A stretch of DNA of 64,000 nt from Amycolatopsis sp. 2-15 (lineage in GTDB: Bacteria; Actinomycetota; Actinomycetes; Mycobacteriales; Pseudonocardiaceae): NCBI RefSeq assembly GCF_030285625.1, contig NZ_CP127294.1, positions 9,986,064-10,050,063 on the forward strand. Direction: 5' to 3'. A model generated the notes under the pieces. The model was not told the origin of the DNA and made no database searches. It saw nothing but the letters and a program-made list of their open reading frames with translations. Position numbers and translations under genes: made by a program. Positions 53,293 through 62,286 of this stretch are shown one piece after another (the first letter of the stretch is position 1; each line of letters opens with the position of its first letter).

Positions 53293-55230
53293 TCAGTCGT
53301 GGTCGGGGTAGACGAATCGGCGGTGGATGAGGTGGGTGTCGTCGGTGAGGGTTTCCTGGCTGATCCGGCCTTGCGCGTCAAGGGTGAGGGCAACGGTGGT
53401 GGCCGCGGCCGGGTAGTCCAGGGCGAGCCGGACCGGCTGGCCGTCGCGGGAGATCCGGGTGGCGATGGGAGCGCCGCCTGCGGCGTAGGGCTCCTGGGAG
53501 GCGAAGAAGTCCCCGGTCAGCTCCAGCTGCTGCGGCGCGGGCAGCGCGGTGGTGGTGTCGCTGGTGACGGCTTCGTAGACCGTGAGGTGATCGACCGTGC
53601 GTAGCGCCTGCACCGCCCGTGCGAGCTCGGCCGCGCCCGAGGTGGCTGGCCAGGGCACGAGCAGGCTGACGGTGCCGCCCCGCCAGGTGGACGCCTCCGC
53701 GTGCAGGCTGAGCACAGTGTCGCCCTGGGACCAGTCCACAGTGGAGTAGAAGCAGCCGTCCCCGCAGCCGTTGAAGTCCAGCGGCATGCTCTCGCGGTGT
53801 AGCGCGGTCAGCTGGCCGGAGAGAGCGAAACTTTGGGTCGCTTCGGGTGCGTAGTAGTCGCCGTGGCGGGGTGTGCTCAGCCGTACCACGAGTTGGCCGT
53901 CGCTGGCCTGTGCGGTGAGGCCGACCTGGCCGGCGAGGGTGCCCAGCGCCACCACCGACCCGCGAGGCGCGGGTGGGCCGGGTTGCTGGCTGGTCGCGGG
54001 CGGGGTCGACACCAATACCGCGGATAGGGCGAGTACCCCGATCAGCACGGTGCTTTCGAGCCGGGTCGCGGTCCGTACCCGGTCGGTCCGGCCTCGGCGC
54101 GCGGCCAGGCGCGCGATGACCGCCAACCCGGCCGCCACGATCACCAGGGCGAGTTTGATCAGCAGGACCTGCCCGTAGGTGGTGGTCAGTAGCGCGGACA
54201 CCGGCACCAGCAACAGTGCGCTGACGACTCCGCTGGTCACGACGAGTGCGAACACCCAGGCCGCGAGCCGCACATACCCGGCCAGCACCCACCGCACCGC
54301 GGGGCGCTCCCGCCGCCAGGCGAGGACGGCTCGAGCGACATGCGTCAGGGCACCTACCCAGATCGCGACCGCGGCCAGGTGCACGCTGGTGAGCAGCGCA
54401 CCCCACCCCGGCGTCGCGACGTTGGCGTGCGAGCGCAACCCTTCGGCGACCACCACAACCGACAGGGGCACGGCCGCCCATGCTCGCCACCGTCCACGGC
54501 GGGCGATAGACAGTCCGAAGGCGACAGCCAGCCCCAGACCCTCGGCGAAGAGCACGTGCCCGGCCCGGCCCTGCCAGAGTGCGGCCGGGGTTTCTGCGCC
54601 GGCGACGAGCAGAACGGCCAGCGCGAGGACACCGGCCAGTCCGACGAGTGTCGCGGGCGGCACCCAGGAGCGCAGCGCGGGCAGCCGGGAGTTCTCCCGT
54701 CGCGCCGAGGTGCTGAAGCGTTCGCCGAGCACGCCGCCGAGCGCGAGGGTAAGGCCGGCGAACAGTACCCACCGCAGCGCCGCCTCCCCCCAGGAGATCA
54801 ATTGCCCGCCCGTGGCGCCGACCCCGGTGATCGCGGTGCCGACCGCGAAGCGGAACTCTTCCTCGACCTGGTCCCCGTCCGACCCGGTGACCTGCCAGCG
54901 CACCCGGTAGGTGCCCGGCGGCACTGTTCCGAGGAGTGCCGCGGTGATGACGTGGCCCTCGCGCGCCGTGGTCGTCGGGCCCAGCGGCAGGGTATGCCCG
55001 TCGCTGGCGAGCAGAGTCAGCGCACGAGGTCCGGCCGTGACGGGCTCGTTGAACACGAGCGTGATCACCGCGGGTTTGTCGGGGACCGCGGTGTCGGTGG
55101 CGGGATCGGTGAACAGCAGGGTGGGGTGCGCGCTGGCCGGTGTCGCACCGGCCAGAACCGTCCCGACAACCACGAGCAGGAGGAGGGCGGCGCGGCGCAG
55201 AGCGCGGCGCCGCCCGAGAACACGGGTCAT
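53293..55230 (-). CDS. CopC-CopD copper resistance fusion with extra C-terminal extracytoplasmic domain
   Basis: 645 residues. Signal peptide, then CopC beta-barrel from the mature N-terminus AHPTLLFTDPATDTAVP (His1-type copper ligand) to about 130. CopD membrane domain at about 140-415 (eight or so helices, with SVHLAAVAIWVGALTH). A C-terminal domain of about 210 residues contains NGCGDGCFYSTVDW. Binds copper outside the membrane and moves it inward. The start overlaps the stop of the glutaredoxin-like gene (ATGA). Last gene of a four-gene leftward operon. Confidence 0.9.
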   Translation of the reverse strand: MTRVLGRRRALRRAALLLLVVVGTVLAGATPASAHPTLLFTDPATDTAVPDKPAVITLVFNEPVTAGPRALTLLASDGHTLPLGPTTTAREGHVITAALLGTVPPGTYRVRWQVTGSDGDQVEEEFRFAVGTAITGVGATGGQLISWGEAALRWVLFAGLTLALGGVLGERFSTSARRENSRLPALRSWVPPATLVGLAGVLALAVLLVAGAETPAALWQGRAGHVLFAEGLGLAVAFGLSIARRGRWRAWAAVPLSVVVVAEGLRSHANVATPGWGALLTSVHLAAVAIWVGALTHVARAVLAWRRERPAVRWVLAGYVRLAAWVFALVVTSGVVSALLLVPVSALLTTTYGQVLLIKLALVIVAAGLAVIARLAARRGRTDRVRTATRLESTVLIGVLALSAVLVSTPPATSQQPGPPAPRGSVVALGTLAGQVGLTAQASDGQLVVRLSTPRHGDYYAPEATQSFALSGQLTALHRESMPLDFNGCGDGCFYSTVDWSQGDTVLSLHAEASTWRGGTVSLLVPWPATSGAAELARAVQALRTVDHLTVYEAVTSDTTTALPAPQQLELTGDFFASQEPYAAGGAPIATRISRDGQPVRLALDYPAAATTVALTLDAQGRISQETLTDDTHLIHRRFVYPDHD

Positions 55231-55523
55231 GCCGGGGACTGCAGGCGCAGGGTGCGGCGGAGCTTGCGTTCGGACAGCCGCCCGAAAGAGAAGGGTGTGC
55301 CGCCTACCAGGACACCGGGCGCGAACAGCACGCCCGTCTGCGCGGCCAGCCGCCGGCCCTCCTCGGTGGCGAGGTCGATCTCGGTGATCCGCAACGGAAA
55401 ATCTTTCCCTACACGGTGGAGAACCTGTTTGGCGTGCTCGCAGAACCCGCAGTCGTCCTGGGTGAGCAAGGTGATCTCGACCGAGTCGCGAGGCATCGGG
55501 GGTGTGCCGGCTGCCGTGCTCAC
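55227..55523 (-). CDS. Glutaredoxin-like small thiol protein
   Basis: 98 residues from a GTG overlapping the redoxin stop (GTGA); an internal ATG nine codons later is an alternative. Active site QDDCGFCEHAKQVLHRVG and PGVLVGGTPFSFGRLSERK match the glutaredoxin/thioredoxin_2 family. No signal peptide, so it is cytoplasmic. Confidence 0.85.
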   Translation of the reverse strand: MSTAAGTPPMPRDSVEITLLTQDDCGFCEHAKQVLHRVGKDFPLRITEIDLATEEGRRLAAQTGVLFAPGVLVGGTPFSFGRLSERKLRRTLRLQSPA

Positions 55524-56260
55524 GGCTGCCGTTCCCGGGCCAGGTCGGTGAGCATCTTCTGCGTGGGCAGGAACATCGTGTAGTCCGGCGACCCGCCGTA
55601 GTCCGCCCGCCAGCGGATCGTCCCGTCCGGACCGACCAGCAGGAAACTGTGGCCGTCGCGCATGTCGCCCATCATCCCGTAGGAATTGGCCTGGTAGGCG
55701 TGGGACACCGCCAGAGTCGGGTCCGACAGCACCGGGGTGGTCAGCTTCTCGTCGGCCATCTTCTGGGCGATGAGATTCGCGGGATCGGTGGTGATCGACA
55801 CGACGGCGTCGATGCCGGCGCTGTGCACCGCGGCCTGGTTCTGTTCCAGGTCCTTGATCTGGTCCCAGCACGGCTGGCAGGACAAGCCCTCCTGGAAGTA
55901 CAGCAGCACGCTCTTGCCGCGGAAGTCGGCCAGGCTGACCTGCCGGCCCGCGCTGGAGGTGAGCGTGAACGCCGGAGCCGCCGTGCCGGCGCCGGGTTGG
56001 CCGGCCGTGTGCCGGAACCCGCTGCCGCTACCGGTCGCCGTGCCGGTCTGCTGACCGTGAGAACCCTGGTAGACCAGGAACAACCCGACCACCGCGAGCA
56101 CGGCGACCGCGGACACGGCAATGATCGTCCACCGGCGCCGGCCTGATCCGCCGCGCAGGCGTTCGACCTCGCGAGCGGCCGATGTCCGGGGCCGGGCGGG
56201 AGGCTTGCGGCCACGGTCGCCGGCGACCCGTGTGGACGCCTTAGTGCTGCTCTTGCTCAC
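55520..56260 (-). CDS. Membrane-anchored peroxiredoxin/redoxin
   Basis: 246 residues from GTG VSKSSTKAS. One N-terminal helix (RWTIIAVSAVAVLAVVGLFL) anchors an extracytoplasmic AhpC/TSA domain: APAFTLTSSAGRQVSLADFR, redox CxxC in GLSCQPCWDQIKDLEQ, and VGPDGTIRWRADYGG. The partner CcdA-like membrane protein upstream probably supplies electrons. The start overlaps the CcdA-like gene by 20 bp. Confidence 0.85.
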   Translation of the reverse strand: MSKSSTKASTRVAGDRGRKPPARPRTSAAREVERLRGGSGRRRWTIIAVSAVAVLAVVGLFLVYQGSHGQQTGTATGSGSGFRHTAGQPGAGTAAPAFTLTSSAGRQVSLADFRGKSVLLYFQEGLSCQPCWDQIKDLEQNQAAVHSAGIDAVVSITTDPANLIAQKMADEKLTTPVLSDPTLAVSHAYQANSYGMMGDMRDGHSFLLVGPDGTIRWRADYGGSPDYTMFLPTQKMLTDLARERQP

Positions 56261-57221
56261 GTCGGTTCTCCTCGGCGATCTCGACGGTGACGGAAGTGGT
56301 GACGTCGTCCTGTGCGAGGCAGCAGGCCGACGGGGTAGGCGCGGCGGTGGTGGCGCTCTTGCTGCGCCGGGCGCGGCGCAGCAGCAGCACGAACCCGAGC
56401 AGCAACCCGGCGAGCAAGACCCACCCGGGGATCCAGGACAGGGCACTGAGGGCAAGGCTGGATACGTGCTGCAGCCCAGCGGACAGTTCGGTCTGCCAGC
56501 CGCCGCTGGGCATGCCGGGGCCGGTGAACGCCAGCACGACCGCAAGCACGCCCATGGCGATCATCAGCGCGCCGCTGACTGCGCTGCCCAAGGGCAACCG
56601 TCGCTGCCACTGGCCGAGCCGTAGCTGGATCGTCCGGTCGGTCAGCAGCCGCGCGGCCCGTTCCCGGCGGGTGTCCCACACCAAGGCGACCAATGCCAGC
56701 GGCGCCACCATCCCGGCCACGTACGCAGCGCCGATGGACAACGCCGCCGGGAATGAGGCGGCGGCGCCGGAAAGCACCGCGACCCCGGCCAGGACCGGAG
56801 CACAGCAGGCGCTGGCCGCGCCGGAGAACGCGCCCAGCACGTAGGCCGAGCCGAAGCTGCCGTCCTTGACGGCCCGGGCGCCAGGCATCGGCAGGTTGGG
56901 CTTCCACCCCGCCAGCACTGCCGCCCCGCCGGCGATCATCAGCACGCCGCCGATGGAGAAGATCCACAGGTGCCCGGTCACCAGCAACCGGCTCAACGCC
57001 GTCGCGCCGAGCCCGATCGGGAGGATCACCGTCGCCACCCCGGCGCCGAACACCAGGGTGGCCGGCACCACCCCGCCGCGATGGCGGAAACCGGTGGCCA
57101 GGTAGGCCGGCAGCATCACCGAGACACAACACGGCGCCAGCAGCGCGACCACGCCACCCAGGAACGACGCCAGCAGCGTCGTGCCGAACAGCAGTTGTCC
57201 CACGGTGCCTCCCGATGCCAT
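56241..57221 (-). CDS. CcdA/DsbD-like membrane thiol transporter
   Basis: 326 residues with about seven helices. Paired cysteines LLAPCCVSVMLPAYL and GAASACCAPVLAG in helices 1 and 4, as in CcdA, though as CC rather than single Cys. The C-terminal tail holds a further ACC. It carries reducing power across the membrane to the redoxin. First gene of the leftward copper/redox operon. Its ATG lies 17 nt from the BlaI-type palindrome, so any bound repressor covers the promoter. Confidence 0.85.
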   Translation of the reverse strand: MASGGTVGQLLFGTTLLASFLGGVVALLAPCCVSVMLPAYLATGFRHRGGVVPATLVFGAGVATVILPIGLGATALSRLLVTGHLWIFSIGGVLMIAGGAAVLAGWKPNLPMPGARAVKDGSFGSAYVLGAFSGAASACCAPVLAGVAVLSGAAASFPAALSIGAAYVAGMVAPLALVALVWDTRRERAARLLTDRTIQLRLGQWQRRLPLGSAVSGALMIAMGVLAVVLAFTGPGMPSGGWQTELSAGLQHVSSLALSALSWIPGWVLLAGLLLGFVLLLRRARRSKSATTAAPTPSACCLAQDDVTTSVTVEIAEENRREQEQH

Positions 57222-57238
57222 CAGCTATCATCTACGGT

Positions 57239-57250
57239 CTACGTACGTAG
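57239..57250. promoter_or_regulatory. BlaI/CopY-type operator CTACGTACGTAG
   Basis: Perfect 12-bp palindrome in the divergent region between the CcdA-like and BlaI-like genes, within GTACGTAGATA, which recurs at the ResA promoter. Confidence 0.7.
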
Positions 57251-57371
57251 ATAGTAGCTTGGTGGTGTGGGGTCGCTGTTTGCCCTCGCTGGGTGGGTCG
57301 CGACCAGCGCGGCGAGGCCGTGGGGGTGCGCGAAGTACCGTGGAGCGGTCAGGGCAAAGTCGGGAGGGCGT

Positions 57372-57731
57372 GTGCGCGGATTCGGGGACCTGGAGGCGGT
57401 CATCATGGACTGCCTCTGGAGTCGTGACGGCGAGACAACGGTGCGCGAGGTGTTCGAGGAATTGCGCCGGCGGCGGGAGATCGCCTACACCACGGTGCTG
57501 TCCACGATGGACAATCTGCATCGCAAGGATTGGCTGGCCCGCAAGCGCGAGGGCAAGGCGTTCCTTTACTGGCCCACTTGCACGCGCGAGCAATACAGCG
57601 CCCGGCTGATGCGCAACGCCCTGGAGACTGGCGGGCAGCCTGACTTGGTGCTTTCGCACTTCCTGGAGCAGATGTCGGAGAAGGAGCGCGCTGCCCTGCG
57701 GCGGCTGGCCTCGGAGGAGACGGCGGGATGA
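57372..57731 (+). CDS. BlaI/CopY-family repressor
   Basis: 119 residues from GTG VRGFGDLEAVIMDCLW (ribosome site GGGAGGG). Winged helix TVREVFEELRRRREIAYTTV, then STMDNLHRKDWLARKREGKA, and a C-terminal dimer helix. Family members bind TAC-rich palindromes and are released by proteolysis (BlaI) or copper (CopY). No CxC copper motif is seen, so the protease partner downstream is the likely inducer route. Stop overlaps the protease start (ATGA). Confidence 0.9.
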   Translation: MRGFGDLEAVIMDCLWSRDGETTVREVFEELRRRREIAYTTVLSTMDNLHRKDWLARKREGKAFLYWPTCTREQYSARLMRNALETGGQPDLVLSHFLEQMSEKERAALRRLASEETAG

Positions 57732-58693
57732 GCGCCGCGGCTTGCCTGCTGCTCTACAGCTTCGCCACCGCGGTGCTCGCCCCGCGCCTGCTGGTCCGGC
57801 TGACCCACGCCGGAGTCGCGCCGCGGCTGGGGGTGGCGGCATGGTTGGCCGCGATCGGCAGCGTCGTCGGCTCCTGGGCCGTGGCGGCGGGGTTTCTGGC
57901 CGGTGAGCTGCTGCGAGCTGGGACTCTGTCTCGGCAGGCGCTTCTGAGCACCTGTTTCGCCCAGTTGCGTGCCGTCGCTGCGGGCAACTATGGCACGTTC
58001 GGCCAGTTTGGACTGCTCACGCTGGCCGGATTCGCCGCCGTGACCGTGGCGGCGCTGCTGGCTCGGCTGGGCCGGTCGTTGCTGCGAGCGCGAGCCGCGA
58101 CACATGAGCACGCGCGGATGGCGCGCCTGGCCGGAGCGCACGATGCGACGCTGGACGCGGTCGTGCTCGACGTGCCCGAGCGGGCGGCGTACTGCGTGGC
58201 CGGGCGCCCCCACACCATCGTGCTCACCCGCGGGGCGCTGGCCACGCTCGACGACCCGCACCTGAACGCCGTGCTCGCCCATGAGCGCGCCCACCTGACC
58301 GGGCGGCACCATCTGCTGCTCGCCCTCACCCGCGGCCTGGCGGCCATCCTGCCCCGGATCGAGTTGTTCACCACCGGAGCGGCCGAGGTGGCCCGGCTGC
58401 TGGAAATGTGCGCCGACGACGCCGCGGCCCGCACCCACGGCCGCCGCACCGTGCTACAGGCGATCTTGACTCTCTCCGGCGCTGTCCCGGTCCCCCCGGG
58501 CGCGCTGGGCGCGAGCGGCGTGGGAGTGCTCGCGCGCGCCCAGCGCCTCGCGGCTCCACCAGAACCTGCCCGTCGGTGGCGCGTGCGTCTGCTGCTGGGG
58601 GCCACGGCCGTCCTGGTCACGATCGGTCCGCTGGTGGCCGGCGGGCTGGCCGCCACCGGATTCGCCCTCTGTGGCGCCACCGTGCCCGGCTGA
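57728..58693 (+). CDS. M56-family membrane metalloprotease (BlaR1-like)
   Basis: 321 residues. Four membrane segments with the zinc motif AHERAH (HExxH) in VLAHERAHLTGRHHLL and a downstream LLEMCADDAAA helix that supplies the third ligand. No penicillin-sensor domain is attached. It would cleave the coupled BlaI-like repressor on an envelope signal, perhaps copper or thiol stress given the neighbours. Confidence 0.9.
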   Translation: MSAAACLLLYSFATAVLAPRLLVRLTHAGVAPRLGVAAWLAAIGSVVGSWAVAAGFLAGELLRAGTLSRQALLSTCFAQLRAVAAGNYGTFGQFGLLTLAGFAAVTVAALLARLGRSLLRARAATHEHARMARLAGAHDATLDAVVLDVPERAAYCVAGRPHTIVLTRGALATLDDPHLNAVLAHERAHLTGRHHLLLALTRGLAAILPRIELFTTGAAEVARLLEMCADDAAARTHGRRTVLQAILTLSGAVPVPPGALGASGVGVLARAQRLAAPPEPARRWRVRLLLGATAVLVTIGPLVAGGLAATGFALCGATVPG

Positions 58694-58752
58694 GCGGTGT
58701 CAGTCAACGGCATCATTGCCATCGTCGACAACGACATCGCGAGGTGTGCCCG

Positions 58753-59196
58753 ATGATGTGGACCCTAGGTGGCCGATCGCGGGTGCGTGCGGTGGCCGCT
58801 GTGGTCTGCCTCGCGGTCCTCGTGTGTGTCCTGATGTCCCACAGCCCCGCGGCCACCTCCGCCACGGAGTCACCCGCCCATGCCATGCCGACGATGGCCG
58901 TGCCGTCGTCCGCGGATGCGGTGGTGGATCCAGTACTCGCGGATGCCGCGGTGGCGCTGCCGGGCGCGATGACGGATTGCGGCGGAATGGGCGGCTCGGG
59001 TGCGGCGCACGGCTGCCTCGCTGCGGTGAGCGCGCTGGTACCGGTGGCGCTCGCGGTCGTCCTTGCGACCGTGGCCGGCAGGTGGATTCGGTGGGCGAGC
59101 CCGGTGTCCGGGCCGACCGGATATGTGGTGGCGGCACGGGGTGCGCCCCCGTGGACGGTGCTGACGCGCTCACAGCTGTCGGTGATCCGGGTCTGA
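58753..59196 (+). CDS. DUF6153-like small membrane/secreted protein
   Basis: 147 residues from ATG MMWTLGGRSRVR. N-terminal helix (AVAAVVCLAVLVCVLM), Met/His-containing linker (HAMPTMAVPSSA), Cys pair TDCGGMGG and HGCLAAV, and a second helix. This layout is common next to copper genes in actinomycetes, but its function is unknown. Confidence 0.65.
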   Translation: MMWTLGGRSRVRAVAAVVCLAVLVCVLMSHSPAATSATESPAHAMPTMAVPSSADAVVDPVLADAAVALPGAMTDCGGMGGSGAAHGCLAAVSALVPVALAVVLATVAGRWIRWASPVSGPTGYVVAARGAPPWTVLTRSQLSVIRV

Positions 59197-59384
59197 GCGG
59201 TTGCTCAGGACCGCGTCCTGAGCCCCTTCCTCGCGGGTCGTGACGAGCTCGACTGACCCGCCTGAGGTGCGGCCCCGGATGGGGCGCACCGCATCCCTGA
59301 TCGCGCCGACCTCAGCTCGTCCGCCCCGCAGCGCGGGTGGATGGCCGGGTCGGTGTCCTCACCAGCTGAAGGACTGCATCAACC

Positions 59385-60053
59385 ATGGATATGACCATGC
59401 GCTCCCTGCCCGGATGGCTCACCCCGCTGGCGTGGGTGTTCCTGACTCTCGCCGTGGCCTCCGTCGCGGCGATCGCCTACGACATCTACGGGCGCGGCCG
59501 CCGCCACGCCCGCACGACCTCCGAGCTCGTGTGGGTGGGGTCAGCCCTGTACCTCGGCCCGTTCGCCCTCGCCGCCTACGCCCGCTACGGCCGCGCCGGC
59601 AGCAGTGCCGTCAGGGCGGGGGACCGAGCCCTGCCGGACGGGGTGGCGACGTTGCCCGGTGGCTCCACATCCGCAGTCGCCCACGTCATCGCGGTCCCGC
59701 TGGTCATCGCCTCCGGGCTCACCATCGCCGGGAACGCGATGTGGGTGATGATCCTCGTCATCGTCGCTCTGTCGGTCGCGCTTCTCTACGCCTACGAGCG
59801 CAGCACCGGCACGGCCCGGGCGACGCCGATCCCCGTCGCCACGGCGATCGGCGTGGCAGTTCTCACCGTTGTCGTGTTCGACATCGGGATGGTCGGGTGG
59901 ATGTTGGTTCTGTACTTCACCGGGTTCATGCCCCCGGCCAGCGACGCCAGCTTCTGGCTGCTGATGCAGTTCGGGACCGTGCTGGGTCTCCTCACCAGCT
60001 ACCCCGTGGTCACCCGGTTGACCCGCCGCAACCGCACGGCAGCGCTCGCCTGA
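59385..60053 (+). CDS. DUF4396-like multi-pass membrane protein
   Basis: 222 residues with about six helices, ending FWLLMQFGTVLGLLTSYPVV and TRLTRRN, the usual DUF4396 signature. Function unknown; the family is often beside copper-resistance genes. Confidence 0.75.
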   Translation: MDMTMRSLPGWLTPLAWVFLTLAVASVAAIAYDIYGRGRRHARTTSELVWVGSALYLGPFALAAYARYGRAGSSAVRAGDRALPDGVATLPGGSTSAVAHVIAVPLVIASGLTIAGNAMWVMILVIVALSVALLYAYERSTGTARATPIPVATAIGVAVLTVVVFDIGMVGWMLVLYFTGFMPPASDASFWLLMQFGTVLGLLTSYPVVTRLTRRNRTAALA

Positions 60054-60172
60054 GCACCCCGGTGGTCCGCACCCGACGGTGCGGACCACCGGGCGGGTAG
60101 CGGGCGCCGGGCCGACGTTGACTCGGCCCGGCGGTCCCGACCGGCAACCGCCGTCGGCCCGACCACTCCGAT

Positions 60173-60199
60173 CTACTAACCTACGTAGTAGGTACGTAG
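60173..60199. promoter_or_regulatory. BlaI/CopY-type operator cluster before the ResA/CcdA operon
   Basis: Contains ACCTAC-GTA-GTAGGT (60179-60193) and a second TACGTAG, sharing GTACGTAGATA with the 57239 site. It lies 25 nt before the ResA-like start. Confidence 0.65.
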
Positions 60200-60223
60200 A
60201 TATGTCCGATCGAGGGAGCCCGA

Positions 60224-60841
60224 ATGCGTACGAGGCGCTGGCCGGGTGTGGCCCTGGCCGTCGCTGGGCTGGTCACAGTGGCCGCGTGCAGCACCGGCAC
60301 CGACGCCGTCGTTGAGGGCGGCACGTTCGAATTCGTCTCACCCGGCGGCCAGACGAAGATCTTCTACGACCCGCCGGCATCACGTGGGACGGCACCGGAA
60401 CTCGCCGGCGAGGACCTGATGCAGCCGGGCAGGCAGATCGGGCTATCCGACTTCGACGGCAAGGTCGTCGTGGTCAACATCTGGGGCTCCTGGTGCGGGC
60501 CGTGCCGGGCGGAAATGCCCGCCCTGCAACAGGTCTACGACCAGACCAAGGACACCGGCGTGCAACTGCTGGGCATCGACGTCCGCGACGAGCCGCGCAC
60601 TGCGCCGCAAGACTTCATCCGGGACCGCGCAGTCACCTACCCGTCGATCTACGACCCGCCCGGCCGGTCCCTGCTCGCGCTCAAGGGCTACCCGCGCAAC
60701 GTGGTGCCCTCGACGATCGTGCTCGACCGCCGGCACCGCGTGGCCGCGGTCTTCCTCACTGCCCTGCTCGCCGGCGACCTGCTGCCCGTGGTGCGGCGTC
60801 TGTCCGCCGAACCGACCACCCCGCAAGGACAGCCCTCGTGA
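60224..60841 (+). CDS. ResA/TlpA-like thiol-disulfide lipoprotein
   Basis: 205 residues. Lipoprotein signal ending VAACS, thioredoxin domain with VVVNIWGSWCGPCRAEMPAL, a family Glu in the central insert, and PSTIVLDRRHRVAAV. It reduces extracytoplasmic disulfides, classically apocytochrome c. Coupled to the CcdA gene (GTGA). Confidence 0.92.
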   Translation: MRTRRWPGVALAVAGLVTVAACSTGTDAVVEGGTFEFVSPGGQTKIFYDPPASRGTAPELAGEDLMQPGRQIGLSDFDGKVVVVNIWGSWCGPCRAEMPALQQVYDQTKDTGVQLLGIDVRDEPRTAPQDFIRDRAVTYPSIYDPPGRSLLALKGYPRNVVPSTIVLDRRHRVAAVFLTALLAGDLLPVVRRLSAEPTTPQGQPS

Positions 60842-61617
60842 ACCTGACCGACCTGGCCGTGTCCGGGCCGCTGCTGCTGGCCGCACTGCTGGCCATCGCC
60901 GCCGGGGCGGTGTCGTTCGCCTCCCCGTGCTGCCTGCCCCTGGTGCCGGGCTACCTCGCCTACCTCGCCGGCCTGGTCGGCGCCGAACCCCCGGCCGTCA
61001 CCGGCGACCAGGCGCGCCAGCCGGCGCGTGGGCGGTGGCGAGTCGCAGGCGCCGCGCTGCTGTTCGTGCTCGGGTTCACCGTCGTGTTCACTGCCACGAC
61101 CATGGCGGTGCTCGGTGCGTCGGACGCGCTACTGGCCAACGAGCAGCTGCTGCAACGCCTCGGCGGCGTTGTCACGATCGCGATGGGCCTGGTGTTCCTC
61201 GGCATGTTCCCGGTGCTGCAACGTGGCATGAAGCTGCGGCACACGCCCCGCGACGGGCTCTGGGGCGCGCCGCTGCTCGGCGCCGTCTACGGCCTGGGCT
61301 GGACCCCGTGCCTCGGCCCCACCCTGGCCGGTGTCATCGCCCTCGCCAGCGGCACCCAGGTCGGCCCCACCACCTGGCGCGGGCTGCTGCTGATCACCGC
61401 GTACTGCCTGGGCCTCGGCCTGCCGTTCATCGCACTCGCGCTCGGCGCCCGCTGGGCCGTGAACGCCACCAGCTGGGTACGGCGCCATATCCGCCGTGTG
61501 CAACAGATCGGCGGGGTACTCCTGCTCGCCATCGGCATCGCCCTGGTCACCGGCCTGTGGGGCGAGATCATCGCCTGGCTGCGCGGCCCCATATCCGGCT
61601 TCGCCGTGCCCATCTAA
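60838..61617 (+). CDS. ccdA: Cytochrome c biogenesis protein CcdA
   Basis: 259 residues, six helices. Redox Cys in SFASPCCLPLVPGYLAYLAG and GLGWTPCLGPTLAGV, the two CcdA signature helices. Passes electrons to the ResA-like lipoprotein. Second CcdA-type protein in the window; the first (56241) serves the redoxin. Confidence 0.92.
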   Translation: MNLTDLAVSGPLLLAALLAIAAGAVSFASPCCLPLVPGYLAYLAGLVGAEPPAVTGDQARQPARGRWRVAGAALLFVLGFTVVFTATTMAVLGASDALLANEQLLQRLGGVVTIAMGLVFLGMFPVLQRGMKLRHTPRDGLWGAPLLGAVYGLGWTPCLGPTLAGVIALASGTQVGPTTWRGLLLITAYCLGLGLPFIALALGARWAVNATSWVRRHIRRVQQIGGVLLLAIGIALVTGLWGEIIAWLRGPISGFAVPI

Positions 61618-61734
61618 ACGATCAATTCGGTGTGAGGGGCGAGGTCTTGGGCCACACCCACGCCACCGACATTGCCGCGTGGGGATCGCCGGGATACGGG
61701 AGAAACCTGCCAAGTGGTCGGGTAGTGCCTGGTA

Positions 61735-61775
61735 GGGGGCTCTAGAGATCGTTAGAGAGCCCGTGTGGGATTGGG
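61735..61775. repeat. Candidate Tn3-family terminal inverted repeat
   Basis: GGGGGCTCTAGAGATCGTTA and the following AGAGAGCCCGTGTGGG lie about 100 bp upstream of a Tn3 transposase fragment and begin with the G-run typical of Tn3-family ends. The opposite end was not found. Confidence 0.4.
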
Positions 61776-61836
61776 TGTGGCGGGTGTTGTTTAGGGTGCG
61801 CTGGGTTACGTCCGTTGGCTGGGCCTGGGGTGCTGG

Positions 61837-61985
61837 GTGGCTTCGATCGATCGCACCGCGTATCCGCGGTTCAAGCGGGTTGTGTCGGCCAGGGAGCTGG
61901 CGGAGGCGTTCACGCCGGTCGCCGACGAGGTTGAGTGGGCTCGGGGCCGGTCGCAGGGCGAGCCGAACTTCCTGGCAGCGTGTCA
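61837..61985 (+). pseudogene. N-terminal fragment of a Tn3-family transposase
   Basis: GTG start, then IDRTAYPRFKRVVSARELAE and FTPVADEVEWARGRSQGEPN, the conserved start of actinobacterial Tn3-type transposases (DUF4158). Similarity ends at about 61975 of a normal 3-kb gene. Confidence 0.75.
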
Positions 61986-62022
61986 CCGCGAAGAAGGGTT
62001 CCTGATGGCAACCACCTCCGGG

Positions 62023-62286
62023 TCAGTGGCAGTCCTGCGAGCATGACTTTCCGCCCGCTGCCTCGACTTGGTCGTCGTCGCAGACGAGTTCGCCTTCCCA
62101 GGCTTCCTTGCCCTCCATGATCGCGAAGACGGCGATGACGAAGCCGGCGACCGGGTCGAGCCAGGTCCAGCCGAAGACGGCGAAGGCGAGCAGGCCGACG
62201 AAGGTGGACACCGATAGCCAGGCGCACAGCTTTGTCCGCTGGAACGTGACGGCGCGCAGCTGGTGCAGCTTGTCGGCGATGGTCAC
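62023..62286 (-). pseudogene. C-terminal fragment of a cation transporter
   Basis: 87 residues: TKLCAWLSVSTFVGLLAFAV, FGWTWLDPVAGFVIAVFAIM, then EGKEAWEGELVC and a Cys-rich tail GGKSCSQDCH. These match the last two helices of small cation-transporter family proteins. The N-terminal helices are missing. Confidence 0.6.

Noticed and set aside
57372..58693. Beta-lactamase regulation
   Set aside because: No beta-lactamase gene in the region and no penicillin-binding sensor domain on the M56 protein.
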